Positions 1-11,480 of a stretch of DNA of 64,000 nt are shown here, piece after piece. A program made the position numbers and the translations under genes. Below the pieces are notes generated by a model. The model saw only the letters and a program-made list of their open reading frames with translations. It made no database searches and was not told the DNA's origin. The stretch comes from Neostapfia colusana. Lineage: Eukaryota > Streptophyta > Magnoliopsida > Poales > Poaceae. The stretch is from contig JASWHV010000012.1 in NCBI GenBank assembly GCA_030760725.1, forward strand, positions 81,790,968-81,854,967, given 5' to 3'. Within the stretch, counting starts at the first letter, position 1. Every line of letters begins with the position of its first letter.

Positions 1-760
1 TGGGTTGCTGTTTTTGTGAGCAAAAGATCACGCCGAGAGCTACTCAATCCCACGAGCTGGTCGCCAGCACGATGGAAGCAGCGAGGAGGTGGCCTTCCCT
101 TGCAGCTTGTTGGTGAGTGAGAGGATCACGCGTGAGGTGTTGAAGCCACGAGTAGGTCGCCAGCTCGATGCAAGAAGCTGGAGGTGGCTGCCCTAGGTGG
201 CGCTCTGAGGAGGCTCGGATGGTGTTCGACACCGAACCGAGGAAGTCTTTGAGAGCAAGTTAAAGCAGTCCAATGACATGTGAGGTCTACCCCCTTACTC
301 CTCTTCTTATCCTCCAAATGTCTCCAAAAGATCTTCATTCGAGTGAATCCCCTCAATCGGATATTTTGGGAGTTTAAACATGGGCGGAAATTTGAATAAA
401 CCAAATACAGTGTGAAGTTCACTTTCAAATTTGAATTCAGCTCACATTTGGAAATGATCATGTTTAACTCCTTTTTAGCCCACTCTGAAATTAGAATGTG
501 GCAACCATGAATTTTCCCGAATTTAATGTTACGAGTTCAAATCTGAATTTTAAACTCCCTCTTACACATGAGAACTTTACACAGGGTGTTAATCCAAACT
601 TGGCTTAACACATTTCAAATGAACGTGAGAGCTCGTTTGGTTAGACACCCATGTGCATCCTCACATGTACAAATTTATTTTAAGTCTCATTTTCATACAT
701 TTCAACACGAATGGAAATCAACATTCACTTTATTTAATTTGCATTTTTGAGACTTTTATA
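1..760 (-). mobile_element. 3' LTR (partial) of a LARD-like LTR retrotransposon
   Basis: This segment is repeated almost exactly at 7680-8324 continued at 17652-17763, so it is one end of a long terminal repeat. On the minus strand the LTR starts at about 760, next to a polypurine tract, and runs off the left edge of the window. The copy at 17763 starts TGTAAAAGTCC; here the start has decayed to TATAAAAGTCTC. I see no coding potential. By eye the two LTR copies differ at a few percent of positions, so the element is not very recent. Confidence 0.85.
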
Positions 761-781
761 TTCCTCCCCACTTAAAAGAAT
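761..781 (-). other. Polypurine tract of the LARD-like element
   Basis: The minus strand reads TTCTTTTAAGTGGGGAGGA directly before the LTR start, preceded by an AATCTCAGGACGAGATT motif. The same GAGGACGAGATT...TTTTAAGGGG arrangement precedes the 3' LTRs of the family B and C chromoviruses in this window, which suggests the element derives from that clade. Confidence 0.8.
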
Positions 782-3700
782 CTCGTCCTGAGATTCTAAC
801 GAGAAGAGGAAAGTAGGGAATGTTATCGGTAATATGGCGATCACTCACCGAAAGGATATAGCGATCTTCTAGCTTTTCCATAGTGCTTCCCTTGACGGTG
901 GGGCGAGTCCATAAAACTCTGTAGACCCATATCGACCGGGTTGATTGGCTAGAACCTTTACTGTCCTAATCTTGACATGGATAACAAATACTTGTCTAGA
1001 TTAACTGAGTCCTTAGAAGCTTTGTGTAGTACTTCCCAAACATGAATTGAGATGTTTGGTGAGATTATCAATGAATCGGTAATCTCACCTCAAGTCGGCA
1101 TCTCAACCCTTTAGTCAAAATCGAATGCTTTGCTTGCGCATAAGAGTAACCACAAGTTAATTTCACTTATGTTACCAACATAGCAAAGGCCGACTATCTA
1201 TGGTGACCACAAGGTTGTCAAAGTCACCATATGATCTCTCAAGAATTTAGATTGTGTTCAAGGATTTTCACGAGGTTGAGCAATCAATCGGTAAGCCCCA
1301 CGATGAGAAATTAGTTCAGTTCCAACAATTATGGCACTCGGAGCTAAACAAGTCATAGATGAAAGTTCAAAACTTTCTTAGGTACAAGGGATGTTGAGTA
1401 ACTGGTTTCTCTTGTATTGTCCAATCAGGTAGAATCAACAGCTTGATCAATAATACAAGGTCATTAGACACCGCTTAATGGTTTGAAGAGAGGTACACAA
1501 TCTTGCTCAGCACTTTGGTATTTCACATGTTATATGGTGCAATGCATATGCATATGGTATGGTGCAAATGGTGCATATGTATGGTGCATACAAGACGTTG
1601 CGCATAATAGGTTGCACATCTCTCAATGCTTTTCAATATGTATGGTGCATCATCTTTTTATAGTCTGAGCAAGAATTAGTATGATAATTCAAACATGGTT
1701 AAGAATCGTCTCAAACCTTGCCAAGTACAGATAACTTGGTCAAGAAAGTGCTAAACAAGGCATGCCACTTTCATGTGGTGACCAAGTTTAAGCAGAATAT
1801 GTCAACTGTTTGACACCATCATTGGGAAATACTCCATAATAACTTAACCTAGGAAATCTCTATTCTTACGTGACTTCACTTTCTCTTTTCTCCTGAGACT
1901 TCACAATACCTGTTTAGCGTGAAACACCAGCTACTAGTTCTAGCTCCTAGTCTTGTTCTCTTAAGTCTTGTGATTCTGGTGTGCATTTATGTGTACGTGG
2001 TGAAGACGCCAAAACTATATCTTTCTCGATAATGATGGATCTTGTACTTGAACTTTGATTACATAAAAATGTAATTTCCTCTTGTCTCTTGGTAATGTCA
2101 TACTTCGATGTATAGCCCATGGGTTATCAATGCTATGGTTTACATGGATGCACTCCTCTCCCCTTAATTTCCAATGTAGGAAATTGAAACTTAATCCATA
2201 ATATTCTTATGGGAAGGTAATGCATAACCATAGCCTTCTAGAGCTATATCACACAACCTTTGATAACTAGGTATACCTGAAGTTATGGTCCAACAACAGC
2301 AAGGTACAGAAACTGAACCATTTTCTGTTTGATGGTTTAAATCCTAATTCAACGTTTGAACTGTTATGGCAGTGAACAGAAAAATTGGAGAAGACTTCCA
2401 TATTTTTCCAACGTGTATTTATTTGCCTTCAACTAAGTTCTAGATCAAAAGCTATGAGCTTCTAAAGTTGACAGAAATTCTGGAGGAATTTCAGCAGCAC
2501 CTCCCCTGTAAGTGCTCACTTTGGTCAACCTTTCCATATAGTTACAAATGTATATGGACCAAACTCATACTTACAAAGTTGAAGCACGATTGCCAAGATT
2601 TATAGAATTGTAAGATTTCACCTTTATAATTCTTATACAGGAAGTCATAAGCAAAATCCAATTCAGTATAGAAACTATGCACAGACTTTGATACTCTGGA
2701 CAGTTTCACTTGTACTGCGAATTTCACCTCTTTACAAGAGGATTCTGTCCTGGGGTTGAACAGAAAAAATTTAAAGAACTTCCCAAGCTCTCCAAAAATG
2801 TATTTATATGATCTATTTGCATTCCTGAATCAAAAGATATGATGGTTCAAAGTTAACAGAATTTCTGGCAGAATTTTGACAGCATCTCTTTTGCAAGTGG
2901 CTGTATTGTTCACAAAGTTCCATCATATTCTGCCCTCAATATAGGAAAACACTGAACTACAAAATTGTAGCACATTTCCTATACATTCCAATGATGTCTT
3001 ACTTGACTCTTAGAAATTTTTCTACAGAAAGTTGTGGTCGAAATACAGAAAATTCTAGAGAGCCTTTTGGTTTGTCCTGTTTCTGGATAGTGCCTACTCA
3101 TCTGTGATCTTCATCCATTTGGTGAGAGATTTTGTTCTGGAGCTCTACAGAAAAGTTGTAGAGGACTTCAAACCTTTCCAGAATGGTATCCCACACCTCC
3201 ATTGGTTCAACCAATCCTAAGTTATGCCCCGTTTAAGTTCAGCAAAATTTCTGCCGAAAACAGGGGAGGTTGTTCCTAAGCTCTTGAGATTGAATCTATA
3301 CTCCCAATTGACTCTTAGTTCAATATGGGAGTTTAATAACCCCTAAATGGAATCCTAAACTTCATTTTAACTCTTTTCTTTGAAAATATACTTTTATGCA
3401 ACTAATAACTTATCTCGGTACTACGTTTTCTCACCAAAGAAAAATCCTAAGCCGGTATTCCGACATATACGTGTCAAATGGTGGAACTAAGAACGTCACT
3501 CACAAACGGTATCTAAACGGCATGCACTAACGTGGCTAATGTACCTGCAGAAGAACACACAATAATGGTGCACCCAAAGGTTTTAACATTTCAGGCAGTT
3601 CCATATCATAATAAAAACATACGGTCCGTATCATTGCCATACGGATCGTCCTTGAGTCAAGCCACGTCTCAAGGTACATGGTCGTGTTTCCACACCACAC

Positions 3701-4221
3701 GACGGGGAACCCGAGTAGAGCGCGAACGGGTCATCACGGTTGGGAATTTTATCAACCCAACGGATACCACCTACTGTCTCATGACCATTGAGGCACACCG
3801 ATGGCGAGCGCTGCGTATGGCACTTTGAACATTGAACGTTCAAGAGTTGCATACTATCGTGTTGCTTACCACACGATGGGGTATTCTCACTTTTGCCCGA
3901 AGCATGCTGGAGATCAGTGTTTTCATATGCTCTCAGAACCATGAGAAGGTTCAGATACTCATATTAACTATCGTGCCAAGCCACGGTATAACCTTCCATA
4001 CCGTTACTCGTATTGCGAGTTACCGCAATTGATCCGCCTGCGGTGGCGTACCTTACCTCTTACCTGACATCGGAGCGTCGTTACAGAATGTATAACACAT
4101 AAGTTAGCTTTTCCACCTTAGTAACTACTACTATCATAGACCTTATGTGAGCTTAATGACTAATCCTCACTCGACTACTTCTAAATTTTCAAAATAGGCT
4201 CTTTTCGAGCGTGCTATTCCC
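782..4221 (-). mobile_element. Non-coding internal domain of the LARD-like element
   Basis: About 3.45 kb lie between primer site and polypurine tract. No frame on either strand gives a gag, protease, RT, RNase H or integrase motif; the longest open frames are about 100 codons and have no recognisable domain. AT-rich sequence predominates, with a more GC-balanced patch at 3530-4080. A ~4.2-kb LTR plus a ~3.5-kb non-coding interior fits the large retrotransposon derivatives (LARDs) described in Triticeae. Any movement would need proteins supplied by another element. Confidence 0.75.
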
Positions 4222-4239
4222 AATGCGGCTCTGATACCA
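4222..4239 (-). other. Primer-binding site (initiator Met tRNA) of the LARD-like element
   Basis: The minus strand reads TGGTATCAGAGCCGCATT six bases inside the LTR end at 4246. TGGTATCAGAGC is the standard plant PBS complementary to the 3' end of initiator methionine tRNA. It fixes the element's orientation as minus. Confidence 0.9.
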
Positions 4240-4515
4240 CGCCTATGGGGACCACCCCGTGGTTCACCCGCTCCAGGATTGCATAGGGTGGTGTCGTGCG
4301 ATGCGGCACCCAACAGCACACACGAAAAGAATTAAGAACAACATACAAACTTTTATTTGATATAAAACAGCAGAACTCTTTTACAAAACTTAATTAACAG
4401 CGGAAGTATTATACATAGATGGCCTCTCATCCTAACTTTACAAAAGTGCAGCCGTCCAGCCCGGGGACGCTACACACTAGCAGCAAGTAACCGGAGATCA
4501 CGGTGGCGTGCAGGG

Positions 4516-4583
4516 CTACAGCTCGGCCGTGTACCCCGACGGGCGCACTGCCTCGTCCTCGGACCCCTCCTCATAGCTCTCAC
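4516..4583 (-). other. Putative last exon of an LTR-embedded split ORF (LARD)
   Basis: After an acceptor-like TTGTAGTCAG, the minus strand encodes an acidic peptide beginning GESYEEGSEDEA and ending with TAG at 4518-4516. Joined to the exon at 5753-5676 the frame continues in phase 1. The same position in families B and C also holds a short acidic final exon. A poly(A) signal follows about 160 bases downstream. Splicing is inferred. Confidence 0.5.
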
Positions 4584-5675
4584 CTGACTACAACTCAAAT
4601 ATTGCAACCGTGAGCACGATGGCTCAGCAAGGCTTAACCGACAACCCTAGGCATGGAACTCTATATGTAAGGATATGTAAGATAGGAAACAGGACTTTGC
4701 AATAAATACACGCCTACATGTTGATCCTTACTTTCAGTTTTATAGCAACAGTTTAATGAGTCTTAGGCAGCCCTCACATCGGAAGTCCACAATCAAACAA
4801 GAAACGCTTTCCTCAGATATGGTGATGCCCAAAGTGGAATATAAACTTAATTAGCTTTATAACTACAGCATACAAGGTTTCAAGACATTAATAGTTCAAT
4901 ACAGCATATTCAGTTGCCTTATTTCACTTCTTACTACGTCACAGCGTAGTGAACAAGCGGGTACTCAAATAACCGCGAGGGACGGTGATTGCAATCAGGA
5001 GACACCCGAATAACACGTCACATACACCTACTTTTAGAAGCGTGATTCCATACTCCTTCCTACTCTGTTGTATACAACAACCTTTCAAAGGCAACCCAAA
5101 TACCGAACCGGTCCATCCGTAACGGGCAGAAGGTCCCCGCGTGGAGCGTGACTGTGCCCACTGGTAGATTTATACCTTGCTACCCTCAACCCACTCCTAT
5201 TTACGGTTGGGTAAGCCTCGACACCCAGGTTAACCAATTACATCGGTTTCCTGGTTCCCATATGCTAGTATGCATCCGGTACTGTTCGATACTTGTCCAG
5301 CAGGGCCGCACACGGACGGTCCTCAACCGACACCAACAGGGCTATGCACATGAGACCTCTGCTCACTATATCCTATCCCCCCTGCTAGGTCTTATTTTCA
5401 CAACTCAAGCCATTTTCTATCCATTCTCATTCCGTGTGATAAGCGCTATCTCGCGAGTAGCTTCCAACCACTCGACTTCTACCGGAATCCTAAACATTAG
5501 CATGACATTCTTTACTCGTCGAGTTTGTAAATTACCCAACCCTTTATAGGAGTTAAAAAGGCTATGCAAGTGGGGTTTCAGTCACCCTAACTCTAATGCA
5601 TACATTTCAACCTAGACATAAGTGATACAAATGAAAAACTTTATAAAAGGTACTGAAGCGCAAATCAAGGTTTGC

Positions 5676-5753
5676 CTGGTTGCGAGTCAAATGGGAAGTT
5701 AGCTTCAGGTGGGAGGACGTCCAAGGGCTCCGGTGCGTCCTCAACTTTGGTCA
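5676..5753 (-). other. Putative internal exon of an LTR-embedded split ORF (LARD)
   Basis: The minus strand has an acceptor-like TTATTTAG at 5754, then an open frame for a Pro/Glu/Asp-rich peptide (including EDAPEPLDVLPPEANF), then AG|GCAAAC, which resembles a GC-type donor. The intron to the last exon would be 1092 bases, close to the equivalent spacing in families C (1088-1096) and B (1258). No initiator ATG was found upstream in a convincing context. Confidence 0.45.
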
Positions 5754-8319
5754 CTAAATAAAATGTAGCAAAATATGTGTATAAGTATTAAGGATTTATA
5801 AAAATTGAACTTCTATTCATAGCTACTGCTATTTATGTTCCTTAATTGGCTTTGTAATTTTTACAGTGGATACTAGACTCTCTAAGGATGATCTGAGCAA
5901 AATTTGGAGAAATGCAATTGCACATTGTGGTATCCAAAATTCCCACAAGCACAAGGATTCTATGAATTTTGAGCCCAAATCAGGAGTTTTGACATTGCTA
6001 AAAGTGGAATATCTGATTAGGGTAAGTCTCCATGGTTCTAACAAAATTTGTTTCACCATTTTTGGAGCTACCAACAGACAGATATGAACTTTCGAAGTTG
6101 AATAGGAGTTCTGAAAAGTTTCTGTTTAAATTTGAATTTCCAAATAAAGGCTGAACTTTGGAAGGCAGTTTATACTAGCAAATGAACTCCAATGAGGCTC
6201 AAATTTTTACTGGAGATCAGTTACTATGAAAATAACTTGCTGCCCAAAATTGGGATTGTTTCATAAATAATTGCTCCTGTAATAAATCTCTGAATTATTT
6301 AATAAAAACAATTCTACAGAAATTTCTGGGCATTTTCATAGCAAGTAATTTGTTTCTCTGTGAAGTATTCCTCATGAGGATTCCAACAAAATTTGTCTCA
6401 CTAATTTTGGAGCTTTCTACCCAAAGTTATGGATTTTTCAAGTTTCACTAACTTTCTGTTTGAATTTTACAGAGCACTCAACGTGGGGCCCACTCGTCAG
6501 GTCTTTCTTCAACCTCCCGCCAGAGAATGCGCGTGCACACCAGCACAGATCGATAACATGATCCTTGGAACATGGCGCAGCTGCCGGGCAAGGTTTCCCC
6601 GCAAGAAAACGGCGGAAAACAGGTCGGCACCGGCGGGGCGGCTCGGGAGCTCGGCATCAACACGTTCTGGCATGTCCAAAGCTTTTCCCGGCGAGCTACG
6701 TTGCCCTAAAGCATCACCAGTGATCGGGGAACATGGAACGCATGCCAAACCTTGCAGCAAACGGCTGGAAAATGGGGTTCACCGGAGGACCGACCTGTGT
6801 TTGCCGCCGCCGGCGATTTCTCGTCGCCCGGGGCGTGTGCTGGATGGTTTGCTGCGGTATTTGGCGTGGAAGGGCGCTAGGATGGTGTGATGCTATGGTT
6901 TGAACCGAAGAACAAATGATCATGCATGTTGGACGAATTTCCAGTTTTGGTTTGGCTCGGTTCTTCACGTGTACCGGCGCCCAAACCCAAATTCCGGTGA
7001 GCCGGCGACGGAGAAGGGCAAGGGGACTGTAGTAGCATGATCTACACACCTTGGCGCACCTTAGGGAGGTGTTGGTCGTGCGGGAGAGGCGTTGGAGCGG
7101 CCGGAAGGCGAGGAGCAGCGAGGTGCAACATCGGCCCTGTTTTGCCGGTGAAGAACAGCTCGGGCACAGCGAGGGGAGGCTGGGGACGAGCTGAGGAGTG
7201 GTGGATGACGTCCAGTGGAGGTCAGCGCAGCTCCTAGGCGGTTCAGCTGGGCGCCACAGTGGCTGTAGGTTGATCGGGGGTGAGGAGCAGAGACGCGCTG
7301 TGTGTTTCTCCTTCGGTTTAGCGTGCGTGAGCTAGCGAGCAGGCAAAATAGGATTTTGCTAGTGCAGCACAGATACGTATTGATCAACAACGAAGTGGAT
7401 GGACTGCCTTCGGGAGCAAGGCATAAGCAGCTCGGTGGATGGCTCCGTGTCGAGTTCGCACAGAAGACTCAATTGTTGTCTCAGTTTCACTGACCTGCGG
7501 GTCCCGCCGAGGTTTTTTCCCCTCTCAAACAACAGTGACTCCATACATCAAATTCAGAAGTTCGCAGCAATTTCTACAAATCAAATTTGATTACTGTGGA
7601 GGTAACCCTCTGTTGTATTCAAAATTTTAAATTCGGCGCTCTCAGTTCCGTTCTTGTGCGAGGGAAAAATAACGCCCGGGGTTGCTGTTTTTGTGAGGAA
7701 AAGATCACGCCGAGAGCTACTCAATCCTACGAGCTGGTCGCCAGCGCGATGGAAGCAGCGAGGAGGTGGCCTTCGCATGCATCCCGTTGGTGAGTGAGAG
7801 GATCACGCGTGAGGTGTTGAAGCCACGAGCAGGACGCCAGCTCGATGCAAGAAGCTGGAGGTGGCTGCCTCGGTGGCGCTCTGAAGAGGCTCGGATGGTG
7901 TTCGACACCGAACCGAGGAAGTCTTTGAGAGCAAGTTAAAGCAGCCCAATGACATGTCGGGTCTACCCCCTTACTCCTCTTCTTATCCTCCAAATGTCTC
8001 CAAAAGATCTTCATTCAAGTGAATCCCCTCAATCTGATATTTTGGGAGTTTAAACATGGGTGGAAATTTGAATAAACCAAATACAGTGTGAAGTTCACTT
8101 TCAAATTTGAATTCAGCTCACATTTGGAAATGATCATGTTTAACTCCTTTTTAGCCCACTCTGAAATTAGAATGTGGCAACCATGAATTTTCCCAAATTT
8201 AATGTTACGAGTTCAAATCTGAATTTTAAACTCCCTCTTACACATGAGAACTTTACACAGGGTGTTAATCCAAACTTGGCTTAACACATTTCAAATGAAC
8301 GTGAGAGCTCGTTTGGTTA

Positions 8320-8324
8320 GACAC
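8320..8324. repeat. Target-site duplication GACAC of the family A element
   Basis: GACAC at 8320-8324 is repeated at 17647-17651, exactly flanking the TGTCGAAG...ACCGACA element. Removing the element and one copy restores the LARD LTR as seen around position 640. Confidence 0.95.
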
Positions 8325-9419
8325 TGTCGAAGTGTTCGGTCGACACTTCCCCCGGGCCTGCACTGGGCAGCCCGCGGAGGTTCTTTTTTCGGTGGGGCTA
8401 GTCCCTTGCGGAGAGCTTGCGCGGATGGACGAGTTAGTAAGAGCTTGACGCAGTGAGTTTTACGTGGTTCAGGCCGCCGGAGCGTAAAACCCTACGTCCA
8501 CGGCGAGCTATGGAGCTCGCTGTATTGCTTGCTGCTCAGGGCCGGAGTCCTGAGCTTGGGGTGAGTTACAGCTTGGGAGTGTATGGCTAGCGTATGAGTT
8601 GGTGCGAACCCTTGCTATCGTCGCCTACCCGAGCCTTTTATAGTCCAAGTCTCGGGCGGCTTACAAGGGGAGCCGGGACCCGACAGGTGGTCCCGGGAAG
8701 ATTGTCTATTATCTACCGTATCTGCAGTTATGCCGGTAGTTGTCTCTGGTCGAAGGCTTCTGAGTCTTCATCTTGCCACCCTGCCCATGCCGCATGCTAG
8801 TCGTAGTGGATGATGACGGCGGGGGCGGCATGGGATGTCTTGTCGCTGCGTTTATTCGCTGGCAGGCTCTGACACTGCGCGCCAGTCTGTGATGCGACTG
8901 GGTGCAACGGCACCTGACAGAGGCGTGCTCCGCGTCTCCGCGTCTTGGGAAGGCGCGGGCCTTGAATACCTTGTACGGGCAAGGTATGGGGCGTCTTTAC
9001 GCCCGCTGCCTATCGCTCGGGGGCAGGCAGCGCCGTTCTGCTGGCCACGTGGCGGGCCCGGAGCCCTCCTCAGAAGAGAGGGGGGGGCCGGCCCCGCAGG
9101 ACACATGGAGCCTTCGGACCTCTCCCCGCGGAGGGGGAGGTTCGTCTTCTGTTCGCCACGTGGGCGAGCCCGGAGCTCCTCTCTGAGGAGGGGGAGGTCC
9201 GGGCTCTCTGGACACGCGGCACCTCTGGACCTCTCTCCCGCGGAGGGGGAGGTCCGGCTTCTGTATGCCACGTGGTGGGCCCGGAGCTCTCCTCTGAGGA
9301 GAGGGAGGTCCAGCCCCGCTGGACGCGTGGCGCCTTCGGAGCTCTCCCTGCGGAGAAGGGCGAGATCCTTAGGCATTTTCCCCTGTGCGCGGGGGTACCC
9401 CATATCGAGGGTACCGACA
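8325..9419 (-). mobile_element. 3' LTR of the family A element
   Basis: This 1095-bp LTR has plus-strand ends TGTCGAAGTG and GGTACCGACA and matches 16541-17646 with scattered substitutions and small indels. Positions 9040-9370 hold a GC-rich minisatellite with GAGGAGAGGGAGGTCCGG and CCACGTGG motifs. The long plus-strand frame over it (8835-9482) is a by-product of GC content. Confidence 0.9.
9040..9370. repeat. G-box minisatellite in the family A 3' LTR
   Basis: Units of about 60 bp alternate CACGTGG-type motifs, GGAGCTC and GGAGGTCCGG. In transcriptional orientation they sit in U3. Equivalent arrays occur at 17262-17590, 19390-20290, 24760-25530, 40890-41370 and 46495-46660. Confidence 0.75.
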
Positions 9420-9438
9420 GTGGCCCCCAGGCCCATCT
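9420..9438 (-). other. Polypurine tract of the family A element
   Basis: The minus strand reads GATGGGCCTGGGGGCCAC immediately before the LTR start TGTCGGTACC. This agrees with the PBS at the other end and with minus-strand orientation. Confidence 0.7.
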
Positions 9439-10190
9439 CGGGGGAGATAGCGAGCCCGAGGTGGGACCTTCGTCTCTTCTGATCCGCGCACTTTCTTGTC
9501 TTGAGTACTCCCTGTGCTGGCAGGGTCTTGACGGCTTCGGTGTTCAGCCTCTTAGGAGAGGGTGAAGCCTGGCATCGGAGCTCGGCCCGGCTGTGGGGGC
9601 GGAGGTCCGGAAGTCATCGGAGCTCAGGCCAGCGAAGGGCGTGAGGTCTGGCATCAGCGCTCGCCTCTGAAAGGAGGGCGAGGGCTGGCCTCGGAGCTCG
9701 GCCCAGCTGTGGGGGCGGAGTCTGGCACTGCTCAGTGGTCCCCCCTTTCCTATCCCTTAGTCTCATTTGGCTTACTGTCCCAGGCCGGAATACGGGGCTT
9801 GGGTAATCCAGTGCACTTGGTCCCGGAGGTCTGGCACCAGCCCCAGTCAAGGTGTAACCGCCCGGCCCCCTGGTACTCAGACCGTAGCGCCGGGAGGCAG
9901 AGTGCGCATGCTTTGGGTGCAAGACCGGGCAAAGTAAGGCTCCTGACCCCCCGTTCTAGCGTAGGTCTTTTCTCGGAGGAGACCAACTGGCGGTGCAGTA
10001 CCCTTATAGGGGGAGATCCAAAAGGCCACTGGGCCTCTGGCAGGTACCCCAAGCACTACCGCCTTCGGCAGGACGGCAAATATCGACTATGCATGAGAGC
10101 CGGAAAGAGGCGCCGAGTGTACAATGGACGCACACTGTCTAGAGCGTGGGGAGGTGTTCATATAAATTAATGCGTAATTTAAATAAACAC
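9439..10190 (-). other. Non-coding 3' region of family A with small GC-rich repeats
   Basis: No retroviral domain is visible. Around 9560-9725 imperfect repeats of GGAGCTCGGCCC and GTGGGGGCGGAG form a short minisatellite. Open frames in both directions reflect GC richness and have no recognisable product. Confidence 0.6.
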
Positions 10191-10685
10191 CTAAGTAAGC
10201 ATGGTGAACTTACTGGGTAGCGTCGGAGCGCCTGTCTTCACGCAGAGCGGGTCATGCGTGGCTTCGTCGTACGCCGGACACGGGGGGACCCCCATGGCTA
10301 TATCAGGGGGAAGCATGGCTTCGGCCCCGCATACCATGTGGAAGGGTAGTTCCCGTGACCCGGCCCTGGGAAGTCCGGCTGGCCCTCGACATGGAGGAGC
10401 CGGTATCCCCCGACGGTTCTGGGTGCGCGTCTGCACCGGTTGTGTGGGTCTGCTTGGCATGGACCTGGCACGCATTGCATCCCTAACCGGTTTGACGGCG
10501 TCCAGGTGGCTCTCGGTCAGTAGGAGCCATGCCGGGTGGCGTAACCGACCAACGTGCGGGACGATGAGCGTTCCCAGCACTCGCCTCCTTGGACTACTGC
10601 GAGCTAATCGCAGCCTTCCTCCTGGGTTATGCACCGCAATAGGATGTCGTGGCACCACGCCAGTAAAGATACCAGCGCGTAGCAC
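10191..10685 (-). pseudogene. Integrase C-terminal remnant, family A
   Basis: An open minus-strand frame of 164 codons contains ELPFHMVCGAEAMLPPDI, which resembles the conserved segment of Tat integrases just after the DDE core, where the family typically has P-F-x-x-V-Y-G-x-E-A-x-L-P. The HHCC finger and the three catalytic acidic residues are absent, and the upstream part of the frame looks shifted or unrelated. It is a deletion remnant without integration activity. Confidence 0.6.
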
Positions 10686-10890
10686 TTAGCCATCCGCACC
10701 ACCCGTTCAGCGGATGCACGTTCATCAGGAAGGATGTCCTTCAAGGAGTCCCGGACCTCCGTGGTCCATGCATCGGGACTACTTGAGCTTCTGGATCTTG
10801 AGCGCTGGGTTGCACGGAGTCCCCAGTGACTCTTACGATCCTTGGGCGACATCCAGGGCCGCCGGGACTGCCTAGCTTCGAGGCACTGGT

Positions 10891-11480
10891 TCAGCCCCCT
10901 TCGCCCGGCTCGGCGGGCCGGGCTGTGGACCGCAGCAACGTCCTCTCAAAGACTCCTTCGTGCGCAGGGGCTCCGATGGAGGCTTTCGTTGAGAGGTCGT
11001 CAGCTGCGGCCGTGCAAGCACGCGGTGCATGGCGCAGGTCCAAGGCGAGGAATTCTTTCTCCAACATCCGCACGTGAAGCAGATAAGCAGCTAGCTGTGG
11101 GTCATTGCAGGGGCATTCACCCTTAACTTGCTTGATAACTAGCTGGGAGTCGCCCTGTGCCAACAACTGTCGAGCGCCCAGAGACAGGACTGTCTTTTAG
11201 GCCAAAGATGAGTGCTTCATACTCTGCCAAGTTGTTGGTTGCCTTGGAATTGAGACGCACCATGTACCCAGACTGCTCCCCCGATGGCATGAGAAGCAGT
11301 ACGCCGGCACCGGCCCCCTGCTTTCGCGAGGAGCCGTCGAAGAAGAGCGTCCAGTGAGGCCCGGTGAAGACCGGACCTCGGTACTTTGGTTCACCGTCTT
11401 CGTGGCCCCCTGGGTCAGCCTTCGTTGGCGTCCACTCAGCCACGAAGTCAGCCAGTGCTTGGCTCTTGGCTGTCTGACGT
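10891..11480 (-). pseudogene. Archaeal-type RNase H remnant, family A
   Basis: On the minus strand, WTLFFDGSS (first Asp), NNLAEYEAL (Glu), AQGDSQLVIKQ (second Asp) and AADDLS (final Asp) give the acidic residues of the additional RNase H found in Tat elements. The domain lies in two frames: the first half in the frame 11668-11123, the second in 11166-10891, so a frameshift separates them near 11160. Upstream, TAKSQALADFVAEW is the usual linker between pol RNase H and this domain. It follows directly on gag sequence, marking a deletion of protease, RT and the first RNase H. Confidence 0.75.

Larger units (their letters stand above)
4246..8324 (-). mobile_element. 5' LTR of the LARD-like element, main part
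   Basis: The LTR begins on the plus strand at 4246 (TGGGGACCACC) and continues at 17652-17763 after the family A insertion, giving about 4.2 kb. A GC-rich block (6480-7480) and the repeat of the 1-760 segment (7680-8324) make up its upstream half. The downstream half (4350-5760, minus strand) carries an exon-intron-exon arrangement and a poly(A) signal (AATAAA complement at 4352-4357) like those in the LTRs of families B and C. Short open frames such as 6429-6890 have no recognisable domain. Confidence 0.8.

Noticed and set aside
5148..5549. 133-codon plus-strand frame in the LARD LTR
   Set aside because: Antisense to the LTR, within the putative intron, no recognisable domain, no second copy in the window to test conservation.
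6429..6890. 153-codon frame in the GC-rich part of the LARD LTR as a host gene
   Set aside because: It lies wholly inside the LTR, has overlapping open frames on the other strand, and carries no domain; GC content explains it.
9420..9440. A plus-strand PBS after the left family A LTR
   Set aside because: The sequence is a polypurine tract on the minus strand; the PBS lies at the other LTR and Gag reads on the minus strand.
8835..9482. Long plus-strand frames over the family A LTRs (8835-9482, 17065-17766)
   Set aside because: They overlap U3 minisatellites, differ between the two LTR copies in length, and run antisense to the element; GC-rich repeats lack stop codons by composition.
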